Made by a program: the position numbers and the translations under genes. A stretch of DNA of 64,000 nt. Source: HXMU1420-2 sp040830545 (lineage in GTDB: Bacteria; Pseudomonadota; Alphaproteobacteria; Rhodobacterales; Rhodobacteraceae). The stretch is from the NCBI GenBank assembly GCA_040830545.1, contig JBFOMB010000002.1, positions 22,996 through 86,995 on the forward strand. Reading direction: 5' to 3'. The notes beneath the pieces were generated by a model. It made no database searches and was not told the DNA's origin. It saw only the letters and a list, made by a program, of their open reading frames with translations. This document shows positions 36,196 through 46,200 of this stretch, one piece after another (the stretch's first letter is position 1; every line of letters starts with the position of its first letter).

Positions 36196-36660
36196 ATGAA
36201 AAATCCAACCATCAAATCCACCTCAACCGACGACATTGCAGGACTACGGGCCGTGTTGGACGGGACAGAGCTTTTTCCGAGCGAAATGCTTCCAGATATG
36301 CTGGCACCTTCACTAGCAGGCGAGACTGAGGCCTTTTGGCTGACTTGCCACAGCGGCGGAGAAGCTGTCGGCTTTTGCTATACGGTTCCCGAGGACCTAG
36401 CGGATGGCACTTGGAACATGCTCGCCCTCGCGGTGCGCCCAGATCTGCAGGGCAAACGGCTGGGGGCGGCGTTAGTAAATGCAGTCGAGCAGCACCTTAA
36501 AGACAAGGGACAACGCATCTTGATCGTAGATACATCTGGCACTGACGCCTTCGCATTGACGCGCAAATTCTACGCTCAGAATGGCTATGAAGAAGAAGCA
36601 CGTATCCGCGACTTTTGGGCTGAAGGCGATGACAAAGTGATCTTCCGAAAAGCACTCTAG
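36196..36660 (+). CDS. GNAT family acetyltransferase, probable antitoxin partner of TopAI
   Basis: 154 residues with a GNAT fold. The acetyl-CoA loop is QGKRLGAAL after the LALAVRPDL strand; the C-terminal part has TRKFYAQNGYEEEARIRDFWAEGDDK. In E. coli the equivalent gene yjhQ lies beside yjhX and neutralises it; the same order and spacing here point to a two-gene toxin-antitoxin operon. Whether acetylation is part of neutralisation is unknown. AAGGACA precedes the start. Confidence 0.82.
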   Translation: MKNPTIKSTSTDDIAGLRAVLDGTELFPSEMLPDMLAPSLAGETEAFWLTCHSGGEAVGFCYTVPEDLADGTWNMLALAVRPDLQGKRLGAALVNAVEQHLKDKGQRILIVDTSGTDAFALTRKFYAQNGYEEEARIRDFWAEGDDKVIFRKAL

Positions 36661-36673
36661 AAAGGACAGCCCT

Positions 36674-36691
36674 CCGCCATCGTTGTGGCGG
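36674..36691 (+). terminator. Hairpin after the TopAI-GNAT operon
   Basis: CCGCCA, loop TCGTTG, TGGCGG, starting 14 bases after the GNAT stop. No T-run follows, so it is a weak candidate. The remaining bases up to 36935 hold no supported gene. Confidence 0.4.
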
Positions 36692-36935
36692 GGGCAGTCT
36701 ACAGCCGACACTCGCTACGATGCAAAACTTGGTAGCTCTACGCCCCTGGTGGACATTGTTCTAGCAAGACAGTTAGCAGCGCAGTTAACTGAGCAACAGC
36801 AACAGGATGACGGCCCCTGACGGGTCTGTATTTTCGATCAAACTACCGTGCGACAACGCGCTCTTCGATAGGTGAGCAAGAACACGGACTATCGGGCGGA
36901 CGAAGGACGACCCACACCGATACGACCGCCACCTT

Positions 36936-37382
36936 TCACTCCGTTTCCGAACCTTCGTCCTGCTGCAACTCTGCTGCCAGACGGAACCCGATGCGGTTGG
37001 GTTCGGCGGAGGTGTCCTGTTTCGGGATCGCGCGCAGCAATACGCTCAACTGGCTGACATGCTGCACCAATTGCGTGCGTCCGCCGGTCTGGTCCATGCC
37101 GTAAAAGGTGATGATGTCCGGGTCGAAGTATCCCATACCTTCGATCCGCAGCACGCCCGCTTCGCTCCCGGCAAAGCCCATGGCGACCTCGTGTTCGCCA
37201 TCCAGCTGCTTTTCGAAGTTCTGGATGTAGATGATCATCCGCTCATAGGCCCAGCGTGCCGGGCTTTTCTGCGCGTCCGCCTGCTGCAGGGCGGGGGGCA
37301 GCGCGGGTGCTGAATTCTCCGCTGACGGGTCGGCGTGCACCTCGTGCAGGCGCGGCAGGTTGGTGTCCGGCGTTTCGCCCAT
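36936..37382 (-). CDS. Conserved hypothetical protein (resembles DUF6173)
   Basis: 148 residues, soluble. The N-terminal 40 residues look disordered and Pro/Ala-rich; the rest (WAYERMIIYIQNFEKQLD..., GFAGSEAGVLRIEGMGYF, DPDIITFYG) is a compact conserved domain that I associate with DUF6173, with modest certainty. Function unknown. It lies 12 bases downstream of the MBL hydrolase gene on the same strand, so the two are probably co-transcribed. Confidence 0.75.
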   Translation of the reverse strand: MGETPDTNLPRLHEVHADPSAENSAPALPPALQQADAQKSPARWAYERMIIYIQNFEKQLDGEHEVAMGFAGSEAGVLRIEGMGYFDPDIITFYGMDQTGGRTQLVQHVSQLSVLLRAIPKQDTSAEPNRIGFRLAAELQQDEGSETE

Positions 37383-37394
37383 GGCAGACCCCTT

Positions 37395-38447
37395 TCAGAC
37401 GGCGGTACGCGCCTGATATAGGTATGCGCCATCCTCACGCAATGTGCGCGTGACCTGACCGGTCTGGTAGAGATGGCTGACATGGGCCACGGCCTCGCCC
37501 AGGGCCAGGCCATATTCGCCTTCGCCGATGGTGCGTTTGAACAGGGGCGGGAAGCACTCGGACGCGGCCTTGGGCGTGCCGAGGTGGTCTAGCAGGCGGC
37601 GCAGGCCACCGATGTGGTTGTCGATCAGTTGACGCATGCGCAGGGGCGCGCCACGGAAGGGCAGCTTGTGACCGCCCAGGATCAACTGGTCCGGCGTGGC
37701 CAGCGTGGCAAACCGTTCGCAGCTTTCCAGCCATTCACCCACCGGGTCGGCCATAGGCTCGGTAGCGTAAACCCCCAGGTTCGGGCTGATCGAGGGCAGG
37801 ATCTGATCGCCTGCCAGCACCAGTTCGCCGTCGTGGCTCCACAGCGTCGCGTGTTCCGCTGCGTGGCCATCACCGGTGTGCACATCCCAGTCTCGCCCGC
37901 CGATGCGGATCGTGTCGCCCTGCTGAATACGGGTGTAGCCCAGCGGCATTGGGGCAACCATGTCAGCGAAGTTGAACGGGCGCTCGGCCAGCCGATTGCG
38001 CATGATTTCCGGGTCCATGCCCGTGGTGCGCCAGAATGCGACGGTTTCGTCGGGCGTTTTGTCCTGCACGTCCAGCGTCAGCATACGGCCCATCAGCCAT
38101 GCGGTGCGCGTCGTGATCAGCTCCGCGCCAAAGTCGGTCTGGAACCAACCGGCCAGGCCGATGTGGTCGGGATGGTGATGCGTGGCGATCACGCGCGTGA
38201 CAGGTCGACCGCCCAGCGGTCCGGCCATCAGTTCGGTCAGGATGTCCCGCGTCAGGCCGGTGTCGAACCCGGTATCCACCAGTGTCCAGCCGTCACCATC
38301 ATCCAGCGCGTAGATGTTCACATGGTCCAGCTTCATCGGCAGCGGCAGACGCATCCACAGCACGCCCTCTGCCACCTCAATCGCGGTGCCGCGTTCCGGT
38401 GCGTCCGGGAAGGGATAGTCCAGAACCTGCGGGCGGTCGCCGTCCAT
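37395..38447 (-). CDS. MBL-fold metallo-hydrolase
   Basis: 350 residues. The zinc site motif THHHPDHIG (about 90-98) plus GDGHAAEHATLW and a later GGHKLPFRG match the b-lactamase-like fold, with a C-terminal helical extension (about 255-330) of the kind found in hydrolases acting on thioesters or glutathione conjugates. It lies 15 bases downstream of an acyl-CoA dehydrogenase, hinting at an acyl-CoA or related thioester substrate; this is inferred. Confidence 0.87.
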   Translation of the reverse strand: MDGDRPQVLDYPFPDAPERGTAIEVAEGVLWMRLPLPMKLDHVNIYALDDGDGWTLVDTGFDTGLTRDILTELMAGPLGGRPVTRVIATHHHPDHIGLAGWFQTDFGAELITTRTAWLMGRMLTLDVQDKTPDETVAFWRTTGMDPEIMRNRLAERPFNFADMVAPMPLGYTRIQQGDTIRIGGRDWDVHTGDGHAAEHATLWSHDGELVLAGDQILPSISPNLGVYATEPMADPVGEWLESCERFATLATPDQLILGGHKLPFRGAPLRMRQLIDNHIGGLRRLLDHLGTPKAASECFPPLFKRTIGEGEYGLALGEAVAHVSHLYQTGQVTRTLREDGAYLYQARTAV

Positions 38448-38462
38448 GTGTCGTCTCCTTGG

Positions 38463-40178
38463 TCAGGCCGCCAGATCGTCGGCGCTTAGCGCAAAAAGAT
38501 CGTCCGACCCCTGCTGCGCCTGAGTTAACAGACCTGCGTGCTCGGGCAAGAGGCGCAGGATATAAAACCGCGCCAATGCCTCGCGCGGGCCACCGTGATC
38601 GGCCATTGCGGCACTGAGGTGATAATGCGCGCCCAAAACGCGGGCAAAGGCGCGCAGGTATGGCACGGCCCCGGCGAATCGGTTGTTCATATTGGGTTCT
38701 GCCGCCATCCACTCGGTCGTTTCACGCAGCGATTCCATGGCTTCCCAAACCGGGGCGGCCAGATCCGGCAACACGTCGCGCGCGGCCTCGGTCGCGGTTT
38801 CCAGCTCGTCCAGCAGACGCCCGGCCTCTTCCCCGCCATCCATCATTTTGCGCCCCACAAGATCCATGGCCTGAATGCCATTGGTCCCTTCGTAGATCGA
38901 GGTCACCCGCACGTCGCGCACATATTGCGCCGCTCCGGTTTCTTCGACAAAGCCCATGCCGCCATGGACCTGCACGCCCATTTGCGCGACCTCCATGCCG
39001 ATGTCAGTGCCAAAGGCCTTGGCAATCGGGGTCAGCAGCGCCGCGCGGGCCTTCCATTCAGCGTCCCCGGTTGCGGTCTGCATGTCGATGGCTACGGCAC
39101 AAGCCAACGCGATAGAGCGCGCGGCGAAAATGTCGGCCTTCATGGTGGTCAGCATGCGGCGCACATCCGCGTGATCCAGAATGGTGCCAGTGCCACCTTC
39201 GACCATGGTGCGGCCCTGTTTGCGTTCCAGCGCAAAGGCCAGCGCGTGCTGATAGGCCCCTTCGGCCACGCCAATGCCCTGACAGCTGACGCCAAGACGC
39301 GCGTTGTTCATCATGGTGAACATAGCGGCCATGCCATCATGTTCTTCGCCAACCAGCCAGCCGGTCGCGCCGTCATATTCCATCACGCAGGTGGGCGAAC
39401 CGTGCAGGCCCATCTTGTGTTCCAGGCTGACCACACGCAGGGAGTTCGCGACGCCCGCGTTGCCGTTTTCGTCCGGCAGGCGTTTGGGGACGAGGAACAG
39501 GGAAATCCCCTTGGTCCCCGGCACACCATCCGGCAGGCGTGCCAGAACAAGGTGGCAGACATTTTCTGCGAAATCGTTGTCGCCCCAACTGATGAAGATC
39601 TTCTGACCGGACACTGCGTACGTGCCGTCGCCGTTCGGTTCCGCCTTGGACCGCAGCGCGCCTACGTCAGAGCCTGCCTGCGGTTCAGTCAGGTTCATTG
39701 TCCCGGCCCATTCGCCCGAGGCGAGTTTCGGCACATAAAGCGATTTGATCGCGTCGCTGCCGTGGTGTTCCAGCGCTTCGATCTGACCCTGGCTCATCAG
39801 CGGGGCCAGTTGCAGCGATAGGCACGCGGCGCTCATCATATCATTCACGGCAGAGCCCAGCGTGATCGGCAGGCCCATGCCACCGAGCTCGGGATCGCCC
39901 AGCATGCCAATCCAACCACCTTCGGCAATTGCACTCCACGCGTCCGCATAGCCCGGTGACGTCCGCACCACGCCGTTTTCCAGAACAGCAGGGTGCAGAT
40001 CGCCATTGCGTTGGAGGGGGGCCATCACCTCTTCGCTCAGCTTGCCGGCCTCTTGCAGAATGGCGCTGACAACGTCACCGCCTGCTTCGGCAAAGCGGTC
40101 GGTGCCCGCTACTTGGTCGTAGCCAACAACATGGCGAAAGATAAATTCGTAGTCCTGAACCGGGGCGCGATAGGGCAT
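38463..40178 (-). CDS. Acyl-CoA dehydrogenase, long DmdC/AcdA-like form
   Basis: 571 residues, longer than classic acyl-CoA dehydrogenases, with the N-terminal extension MPYRAPVQDYEFI typical of the group containing 3-methylmercaptopropionyl-CoA dehydrogenase (DmdC). FAD/substrate motifs: TMNLTEPQAGSDVGA, GQKIFISWGDND, and IYEGTNGIQAMDLVGRK with the probable catalytic Glu. A C-terminal domain (about 470-571) is family-typical. The substrate could be methylmercaptopropionyl-CoA or another acyl-CoA; the other dmd genes are not here. AGGAGG precedes the ATG at 40176-40178. Confidence 0.9.
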   Translation of the reverse strand: MPYRAPVQDYEFIFRHVVGYDQVAGTDRFAEAGGDVVSAILQEAGKLSEEVMAPLQRNGDLHPAVLENGVVRTSPGYADAWSAIAEGGWIGMLGDPELGGMGLPITLGSAVNDMMSAACLSLQLAPLMSQGQIEALEHHGSDAIKSLYVPKLASGEWAGTMNLTEPQAGSDVGALRSKAEPNGDGTYAVSGQKIFISWGDNDFAENVCHLVLARLPDGVPGTKGISLFLVPKRLPDENGNAGVANSLRVVSLEHKMGLHGSPTCVMEYDGATGWLVGEEHDGMAAMFTMMNNARLGVSCQGIGVAEGAYQHALAFALERKQGRTMVEGGTGTILDHADVRRMLTTMKADIFAARSIALACAVAIDMQTATGDAEWKARAALLTPIAKAFGTDIGMEVAQMGVQVHGGMGFVEETGAAQYVRDVRVTSIYEGTNGIQAMDLVGRKMMDGGEEAGRLLDELETATEAARDVLPDLAAPVWEAMESLRETTEWMAAEPNMNNRFAGAVPYLRAFARVLGAHYHLSAAMADHGGPREALARFYILRLLPEHAGLLTQAQQGSDDLFALSADDLAA

Positions 40179-40330
40179 GGTGGGCCTCCTGGAAACCTGG
40201 GCTGCGGCGGGTCCCTGCAGGCGCAAAATGCTTTGCCTGCTTGGCTTCGGGGACCGGTCCCGCTATGGAACGTTCTCTTGCTTTTCAGATGGTCGGGCCT
40301 TTGCGCAACCAAAACGCGGCGTCACGGGGT

Positions 40331-41284
40331 ATGTCGGACAAAACCACATTGGTGTTGACGTCGGGGGCGACCGATCTGGATCGTGCGGCGGATTTGCTGC
40401 GCGCAGGTCAGGTTGTCGCCTTCCCGACCGAGACGGTTTATGGCCTGGGCGCGGATGCCCGGAATGGCGAGGCCGTTGCAGCAGTATATGCGGCCAAGGG
40501 ACGGCCCAGTTTCAACCCGCTGATCGCCCATGTTGCCGATTTGGAACAGGCGCAGGCGCTGGTGGAATGGTCGGACGAGGCAGAGCGTTTGGCCTGCGCG
40601 TTCTGGCCCGGACCCCTGACAATGGTGTTACCGCTGAAGCCGGGGCATGAGGTATCTGGTCTGGTGACGGCGGGGCTGGATACGCTCGCGGTGCGCGTAC
40701 CTGCCCATCCGGTGGCCCAGGGTTTGTTGCAACGAGTCGGAGGCCCGGTGGCGGCTCCGTCGGCAAACCCTTCGGGGCGGATCAGCCCGACAACCGCTGC
40801 ACATGTACTGTCAGGTTTGGATGGTCGAATTGCGGCCGTGGTCGAGGCCGGGTCCAGCGCCGTCGGATTGGAATCAACGATTGTGGGGCTTTCAGGCGAT
40901 CCTGTGTTGCTGCGGCCCGGAGGCGTGCCGAGGGAAGAGATCGAGCGGGTGTTGGGTCGTGAGGTTCCGAGCCCGGAAGAAGTGTCAAAGATCACCGCCC
41001 CAGGGCAGATGCTGTCACATTATGCGCCCCGTGCACGGGTTGTACTGAACCATCAGCGCGCAGAGCCGGGCGGTGTCATGCTGGGTTTTGGGGATGTGGA
41101 CGGCGATCTGAACCTGTCACCGGCTGGCTCACTCACCGAAGCGGCGAGCAACCTGTTTGAGTACCTACACAGGCTGGATGCAATGGCGCGTCCGATTGCC
41201 GTCGCACCGATTCCGGATGCCGGGTTGGGTGCGGCAATCAACGACCGCTTACAACGCGCGGCGGCAGACCGGGATCAGGCGTGA
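40331..41284 (+). CDS. tsaC: Threonylcarbamoyl-AMP synthase
   Basis: 317 residues, the long Sua5 form: the YrdC domain (about 10-200; [33 protein letters not shown]) plus a C-terminal Sua5 domain. It makes threonylcarbamoyl-AMP for the t6A37 modification of ANN-decoding tRNAs. I chose the ATG at 40331, where the family fold begins; the frame is open 30 codons upstream. The 3' end overlaps the convergent yqgE-type gene by 10 bases. Confidence 0.94.
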   Translation: MSDKTTLVLTSGATDLDRAADLLRAGQVVAFPTETVYGLGADARNGEAVAAVYAAKGRPSFNPLIAHVADLEQAQALVEWSDEAERLACAFWPGPLTMVLPLKPGHEVSGLVTAGLDTLAVRVPAHPVAQGLLQRVGGPVAAPSANPSGRISPTTAAHVLSGLDGRIAAVVEAGSSAVGLESTIVGLSGDPVLLRPGGVPREEIERVLGREVPSPEEVSKITAPGQMLSHYAPRARVVLNHQRAEPGGVMLGFGDVDGDLNLSPAGSLTEAASNLFEYLHRLDAMARPIAVAPIPDAGLGAAINDRLQRAAADRDQA

Positions 41285-41829
41285 CCGGCGGCGGCTGACA
41301 GCCCCTTGGGGTCCACGCCCAGCGCGCGCAGGGCCGCGTTCCATTTGCCACTGTGATCCTCCGAAAACACCAGATCGGGCTCGGCATCCACGGTCAGCCA
41401 GCCGTTCTGTGCGATTTCAGATTCCAGCTGCATCGGCCCCCAACCGGAATACCCCAGCATCATCAACACGCATTTCGGGCCGTTGCCCGCAGCAATGTCT
41501 TCCAGAATGTCCATGGTCGTGGTCATTGAAAACGCGTCAGATACGACCAGCGTCTCCAGACTTGATTCGTAGTCCGAGGAATGTAGCACAAACCCGCGCG
41601 ACCCCTCGACCGGGCCGCCGAAATGCACGGGATGATCGGTTTCGGGTTTGCCCTGAATCTCCAGCTGTTTCAGCAGATCGCCCAGCGTGATCCCCGGCGC
41701 GGGCTTGTTCACGATCAGGCCCAGCGCGCCCTTGTCGGAGTGTTCGCACATGAAGACCACCGAGCTTTCGAACCTCGGATCTCCCATGCCCGGCATGGCA
41801 ATCAGCAATTTTCCCGTCAGATCAATCAT
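41275..41829 (-). CDS. YqgE/AlgH family protein (UPF0301)
   Basis: 184 residues with the family pattern [19 protein letters not shown] at the start, ALGLIVNKP, and a [20 protein letters not shown] stretch near the end. Structures exist but the function is unclear; a link to alginate regulation comes from Pseudomonas. I chose the ATG at 41827-41829, at the start of the conserved region. Confidence 0.92.
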   Translation of the reverse strand: MIDLTGKLLIAMPGMGDPRFESSVVFMCEHSDKGALGLIVNKPAPGITLGDLLKQLEIQGKPETDHPVHFGGPVEGSRGFVLHSSDYESSLETLVVSDAFSMTTTMDILEDIAAGNGPKCVLMMLGYSGWGPMQLESEIAQNGWLTVDAEPDLVFSEDHSGKWNAALRALGVDPKGLSAAAGHA

Positions 41830-41980
41830 TTGCAAAAAGCGAGTCGAAACTCTGGAAATCAGTACAGTCAGTGTGGACGCCACCCGGTCCGGGCGCAAGC
41901 CTTGAAAACGCAGCGCACTGTAACGGTGGATGAGAGGAATGTGACTTGGAATTCAGCGGGCAGAGCGGCAAACAGAATGC

Positions 41981-42784
41981 ATGATTAGATTGATATGCAT
42001 CGCCCTTCTGACGCTTGTCACGACCACCGCGAGTCAGGCGCAAACGCGCCTCAGTGATTTGGTGAGGATCACCGTTCTGGATGGGGGGCAGCAGGCGGAC
42101 GGCACACATTTGGCGGCCTTGCGCCTGACGTTGAAAGATGGCTGGAAAACCTATTGGCGCGCGCCGGGGGATGCAGGCATTCCGCCCCGGTTTTCCTGGA
42201 CCGGATCGCGCAATCTGGATGGCGTCGACATCGTGTGGCCGACGCCTGTGGTGTTTGATCAGGGCGGGTACCGGTCGATTGGCTATGTCGGTGAACTGGT
42301 TTTGCCGCTGGTGTTGGCACCCGGAAAACCCGGTGCGCCGATCCGGTTGAGCGGCGAGATGGAGCTGGGCGTGTGTGAAGAGGTCTGTATTCCCGCGCAG
42401 CTGTCCTTTGCCGCGCGACTGGACCCCGAAGCGGGGCGCAACCCGGCGATTTCCGCCGCTTTGGCCCAAGGTCCGTTTTCCCCGCAAGAGGCCGGGGTTC
42501 AGGGTGCAACCTGCGCGATCCGCCCATCTGAGGATGGGCTGAAGATCGAAACGCGTATTGCACTCCCTGGCGGATCGGGGCGGGAAACCGTGATCGTGGA
42601 ACCCGGCAATCCCAAGATCTGGGCATCAGAAATGAAGGCACAGCGGTCCGGTGGCACATTGGTGGCCAAAGGCGAGCTGGTGCATGTGGATGGCAAAAGC
42701 TTTGCGTTGAACCGGTCTCAGATTGTGATCACGGTGCTGACACGCGGAATGGCGGTGGAAATCCATGGCTGCTCCCCCACCTGA
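41981..42784 (+). CDS. Exported DsbD-alpha-like protein (ScsB type), stand-alone
   Basis: 267 residues with a Sec signal peptide (about 1-20). The mature part resembles the N-terminal periplasmic domain of DsbD/ScsB, including WKTYWRAPGDAGIPP and the redox-type GVCEEVCIP pair (C132, C136). The membrane and thioredoxin domains of full DsbD are missing, so it would have to receive electrons from another protein. It overlaps the NUDIX gene by 20 bases. Confidence 0.85.
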   Translation: MIRLICIALLTLVTTTASQAQTRLSDLVRITVLDGGQQADGTHLAALRLTLKDGWKTYWRAPGDAGIPPRFSWTGSRNLDGVDIVWPTPVVFDQGGYRSIGYVGELVLPLVLAPGKPGAPIRLSGEMELGVCEEVCIPAQLSFAARLDPEAGRNPAISAALAQGPFSPQEAGVQGATCAIRPSEDGLKIETRIALPGGSGRETVIVEPGNPKIWASEMKAQRSGGTLVAKGELVHVDGKSFALNRSQIVITVLTRGMAVEIHGCSPT

Positions 42785-43235
42785 GGCGCGTCCGATCCTC
42801 GGGGCACTGGCCGTCGTTCTGCGGGACGATCAGGTGATCCTTGCGAAACGCGAACGGCCATCGGAGCCCGCTCATTGGGGATTCCCGGGCGGGCATGTGG
42901 AGTTGGGGGAAACCGCGCTGAAGGCTGCCGCGCGCGAGTTGCGCGAAGAAACCGGGGTGATCGCCCGGCCTTTGGAGTATCTGACCTGCGTCGACGTATT
43001 GCGGTTCGATGGCGCGGGCCAGCCGGTTGTGCATTACCTGCTGGCTGCGGTGTTGTGTGAGTATGTCGAGGGCACGCCGGTCGCGGATGACGACGTCGAG
43101 TACGCCATGTGGGTCCCGTTTGAGACGATCACCGGCGACACACTGGCCCTGCACGCTGATGTTCAGAGAGTCGCGGAACTGGCCCGGCGACGTTTGCGCG
43201 CGCTGGCGGACATGGCCAGCGACGCCAGGACGTAA
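42765..43235 (+). CDS. NUDIX hydrolase
   Basis: 156 residues. The Nudix box is complete at 43-65: GHVELGETALKAAARELREET... (G43, E49, R57-E58, E61-E62, G64). The PAHWGFPGG lead and a C-terminal helix are typical of ADP-ribose or nucleotide pyrophosphatases; the substrate is unknown. Its start lies inside the DsbD-like gene (20 bases). Its last 73 bases overlap the convergent RND gene. Confidence 0.9.
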   Translation: MAAPPPEARPILGALAVVLRDDQVILAKRERPSEPAHWGFPGGHVELGETALKAAARELREETGVIARPLEYLTCVDVLRFDGAGQPVVHYLLAAVLCEYVEGTPVADDDVEYAMWVPFETITGDTLALHADVQRVAELARRRLRALADMASDART

Positions 43236-46200
43236 GTCGCCACAATCACCACCAGCGTTCCGATCAGGAAAAAGCCCAGCGCCTGACGCATGCCTGTTGT
43301 TCCTGACACGTCACCCAATAGCGGTTGCAGCGGCAGTGGGAAGCCATCGAACAGCACCTGCCAGCCGAGCGTGGCAACCAGCCAGACCACAACACCGAAC
43401 ATGGCCAAACGCACCGCACGAGTTACGCCGCTGGCCCTGCCCCGCAACGCACGACGCAACGCGGCGAGCGGCCGAGCCACGTCGGACTGGATCGAGATCA
43501 GCGCTGGCACAACCAACAGCACCAGCAACATGCCAAAGCCCAGACCGTAGACCAGCGTGATGACCGTCGGTTTGAGGAACTGCGCCTGCTGCGAGCTTTC
43601 ATAGAGCAGCGGGGCGAGACCCAGAACGGTGGTCAACGTGGTAAGCAACACGGGCCTCAACCGGTCCGCCGCCGCGTCGACGATGGAGGGGAACAGCCCG
43701 CGTTCCTTGGCGTAATCGTCAATCGTAGTTACCAGAACGATGGAGTCGTTGATGATAATCCCGGTCATGCCCAAGAGGCCGACAACGGTGAACATGCTGA
43801 GCGGGACCTCCCACACCTGATGTCCATAAATCGTACCGACCAACCCGAAAGGAATGATCGCCATCACGACAAAGGGCCGTGTCCAACTGGAGAACACCCA
43901 GGCTAACACAAGAAAAATTCCGCTGAGACACAGGATCAGACCTGTCATCGCCTCGTTCAGGAAACGGTCCTCTTGTTCGCTGAGGCCAGAAAGCCGCCAT
44001 TCCACCTGCCGTGTGCTGGCGATGGTGGGCAGGATGTCATCCTCCAACGCTTGTTGGATCGCTTCGGCGCGCGCGGGATCATCCTCGGAAATGTCGCCAG
44101 TGACGGAAATCAGGCGAATGCCGTTTTCACGGCGCACGGTGGAAAAGCCGGTACGCTGAGTGACGCTGACAATGTCGGCGAGCGGCACGTAAGTACCTGA
44201 CGGTGTCCGCATCTGCGTGCGTTCCAGAAAATCAGCCGTCAGCTCGCCCGTAGGCAGTTCCACCCGGATTTCTGCTGACCGGGGTCCGTCAGGATAGGTC
44301 GCGGCCTCGATCCCGTTCAGACGCGAGCGCAGCGCACGGCCCAGAGCATCGATGGTGAAGCCCAGTGCGCGGCCCTGCGGAGTGAGGTCGAGGACCAGTT
44401 CTTCCTTGTCATAAGCCAGATTGTCCTCGACAGCGGACACTTCGGGATACTGTGCCAGCGCGGTTTTCAGGTCCTCGCTTGCCGCCTTCAGCGTTTCGGT
44501 TGCCGCGCCGTAGAACTGTACATCCAGCGCGTCGCCGCCCGGCCCTGACCGCCAGCTGCGGAAGGAAATGACCTCGACCAATGGATGTCGGCGGATTCGG
44601 TCCTGCAGCTCGCCGACAAAGTCGAAGCTGGAATATTCCGGGCGCAGGTCGGCGTCGATCAATTCGATGGAAATGCCGCCCAGCAGGTCGGTGGATTTCG
44701 ATTCCACGCCGGACAACCCCCGGCCTGCATTGCCACCGATTTCGGCCATCACATAGTCCAGCGGATTGGCCCCATAGCGCTGTTCATATTCTGCGCCCAA
44801 TTCCTCGGTTGCGCGCTGAAATTCGCGCATCATGACCAGCGCATCGTCGCGCGTGGCCCCTTCGGCCATGGCAAAGTTACCGGTCACCGACCCGCGTTCC
44901 GGCGCGTTGAAGAAGCGCCAGATAACGTCGCCCCGTGTAAAGGCTGCGATCTGGGTCGACAGGATCAGGATCGTCGCGGCCAGCACCACGTAGCGCCCCC
45001 GGATCACGCCCCACATCAGCGGTTTGAACCAAGTGTCGCGCACCCAGCGGAAGCCACGGTTCACCGCACGGCTGGGGGCGTCGTACCAATGTTCTTTGGC
45101 CGAATGGACCAACGCATGGGACATGTGGTTGGGCAGGATCAGAAAACACTCGATCAGCGAGGCGATCAGCACCGCAATCACGGTGAATGGAATGTCCCGG
45201 ATCAGGTCACCAAAGCGTCCGCCAATGGCCACAAGGCCAAAAAACGCGATGACAGTGGTCAGCGTTGCGGCAAACACCGGCATCGCCATGCGTTTGGCCG
45301 CGCGTTCCGCAGCCACGACCGGGTGTTCGCCCAATCGCCGCGCGCGGAAATCGGCGTGTTCCCCCACCACAATGGCGTCATCCACAACGATCCCCAGCGT
45401 GATGATCAGACCAAACAGACTGACCATGTTGATGGTCAGACCGGCGGCATACATGAAGGCAATCGCGGCCATCATAGCGGCCGGAATGCCCGCCGCGACC
45501 CAGAAGGCGATGCGCGCATTCAGAAACAGGAACAGCAGGCTGACGACCAGAACCAGACCGACCAGACCGTTGTCGACCAGGATGTTCAGGCGGTCAGTGA
45601 TCGCCTCCGCCCGGGTTCGGATCAGTTCGGCGGTGACTCCATTCGGCAGGCTGGCCTGCATTTCGTCCACGACGTCGCTGACGGTGTGCTGAACGTCAAT
45701 CGCATCACCGTTGTTGGACCGGTCCACGCGGATCGACATAGCCGGGTTGTCCCCGACAAAGTACTGCCGGTCACGGTCCACACCTTCAACGCGAATTGTG
45801 GCCACATCCCCGATGGTCAGTTTCGATCCGTCAGGATTGGAGCGCAGGACAATCGCCTCGATCTGATCGGCGCTGCGCCGCGCGATACCGGTACGGACAC
45901 GGGCATTGGCCCCATCCACGTCACCGGCGGGATCTGCGTCCACCTCTTCCGCAATGGCGGTGGCGATCTGCGCCATGGTGACGTCGTATTGGATGAGGTG
46001 GGCCGAAGGCACCTCGACAATCGTTTGTTGCGCTGCGATCCCGCGTACCGTGGTCCGTGTGACACCCACATTGAACAGGCGCACGATCAATTCGTCCGCG
46101 AACAGCGCCAGTTGGTCGGTCCCGACCGGGCCGGTGATCACCACATCCGTGACTCGATCCCGCCAGGCCCCGCGCGACACGATGGGTTCATCCGCGTCCT

